From the NCBI RefSeq assembly GCF_028816475.1, contig NZ_CP118247.1, positions 1,364,001 to 1,428,000 on the forward strand: DNA of 64,000 bases. Reading direction: 5' to 3'. The notes below the pieces were generated by a model. That model had not been told where the DNA came from. It ran no database searches and saw nothing but the letters and a program-made list of their open reading frames with translations. Positions within the stretch are counted from its first letter, which is position 1. Each line of letters starts with the position of its first letter. The translations under genes and the position numbers were made by a program. Below, one piece after another: positions 63,431-64,000 of the stretch. The DNA comes from Devosia rhodophyticola. GTDB taxonomy: Bacteria; Pseudomonadota; Alphaproteobacteria; Rhizobiales; Devosiaceae.

Positions 63431-63574
63431 GGTATTGGGGGGAGCAGTATATTGGCTTGCCATCGCGGATACCATGGACCACTTGGACATAGCTGAGTAA
63501 CCGGTGCCTGACGGCATTTACATCTTTCTTGCCGGGCGTGCGGACCCGGCAAGATCGGGTTGGCGCCGCCTTAG

Positions 63575-64000
63575 TCAGGACGACGATGCGACGGAATTGC
63601 CAGAGGATACCCATTTGCGCGGGAACCGCACAAATTTGATGGCGCGGCGGAAAAACGTGAACGCTACGTTTATCGTTCCCTCCGGTCCCTCCGTAACAGT
63701 GGGGTAGGACAATTCGCGACCGTGCCGCTCCGCTTTGGAATCGGGGTCTTTGAGCGGTGCACTATCGCCAACTTGAATGTCGCGCTGCTCCGGCCAAGTC
63801 ACCCCGTCATCATAGGACAGGGCAATGCTGAGTGGGGTGCGTGGCACACCCCATACCGCCCGTCGAATCTGTGCGGCTTGCCCCCCGTCCGTACGAAGGT
63901 TTTCTCTTGCGTAGCGCCGGTCAGCAAACGCGGCTGCATTCACCGAATTGAATACCAATACCAATGCGCCATCTGATAGTGCGCTCACCTGGATTGACGA
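63575..64000 (-). CDS. BNR-repeat sialidase-like protein (5' end outside window)
   Basis: The frame is open to the window edge (codons for SSIQV precede the first candidate start), so the N-terminus is missing. The visible C-terminal ~140 residues have LSDGALVLVFNS, then LSIALSYDDGVTWPEQRDIQVG, a bacterial neuraminidase (BNR/Asp-box) repeat with S-x-D-x-G-x-T-W, and ELSYPTVTEGPEGTINVAFTF, as in the BNR_2 family of exo-alpha-sialidase-like proteins. It ends with RAIKFVRFPRKWV, a usual C-terminal strand. It may hydrolyse a glycoside or only share the propeller. It converges on the transporter operon with 144 bp between stops. Confidence 0.78.
   Translation of the reverse strand, partial: SSIQVSALSDGALVLVFNSVNAAAFADRRYARENLRTDGGQAAQIRRAVWGVPRTPLSIALSYDDGVTWPEQRDIQVGDSAPLKDPDSKAERHGRELSYPTVTEGPEGTINVAFTFFRRAIKFVRFPRKWVSSGNSVASSS

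Noticed and set aside
1-64000. tRNA, rRNA or CRISPR
   Set aside because: I looked for the T-arm GTTCGAnTC pattern, rRNA blocks and regularly spaced repeats, and saw none that I could support.

Overview
The window is GC-rich alphaproteobacterial DNA with dense coding, probably from a Hyphomicrobiales member such as Devosia or a relative. The pointers are an Irr-type iron-control element in front of a membrane-bound ferritin gene, an Hsp20-DUF1150 pair, DUF1236 and DUF1127-type proteins, linked hpf and ptsN, and TadE/TadG-like genes. The genus is an inference from gene content. I found no rRNA, tRNA or CRISPR array.

Layout. 1-1157: the two ATPases of an oligopeptide-type ABC transporter (first one cut by the window edge). 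1255-7648: a small biosynthesis-like group, with an acyl-activating enzyme fused to a carrier protein, a thioesterase-like domain and an Ig-like tail, plus a P450, a cytosine-deaminase-like amidohydrolase and an SDR. 7749-14431: a GT-C-like membrane protein, 1-Cys peroxiredoxin, CreA, an amino-acid ABC pair without its ATPase, YegP, a cyclic-nucleotide-binding-fold protein and a DUF1236 protein. 14853-28371: mixed housekeeping and accessory genes, including an HNH nuclease flanked by identical palindromic repeats, lepA, a LysR regulator with a divergent DUF1127-like microprotein, mbfA behind an Irr box, a LytTR membrane regulator, trhO and an aldo/keto reductase. 29226-34573: the translation operon rpmI-rplT-pheS-(ASCH/exonuclease)-pheT, with a terminator or attenuator before pheS. 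34716-49011: a chemoreceptor, Hsp20 with a sigma-32-type promoter, ptsN-hpf, cutC, TadE/TadG, a YtrAB-like regulator/ABC system and pncB. 50603-54130: a damaged polysaccharide locus (O-antigen ligase, acetyltransferase remnant, DegT aminotransferase) next to IS481 and IS5 remnants. 54246-64000: a catabolic-looking island with an iron alcohol dehydrogenase, sulfatase, BNR sialidase-like protein and a complete five-part Dpp/Opp-type transporter. One of its ATPases sits on the opposite strand behind the sulfatase.

Several genes are broken by single-base shifts (P450, hydroxyacid dehydrogenase, YcaQ-like, O-antigen ligase, DppF-like, DppC-like). Four of the six are explained by one missing base in a homopolymer of 6-7, which suggests sequencing undercalls more than biological decay. 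The same logic makes the apparent GntR-ABC fusion at 45513-46787 suspect.

The most interesting candidates are the 1.2-7.6 kb biosynthesis group, the ASCH-exonuclease fusion inside the pheST operon, the HNH gene between repeats, and the sulfatase/sialidase/ABC island with shared operator-like sequences.
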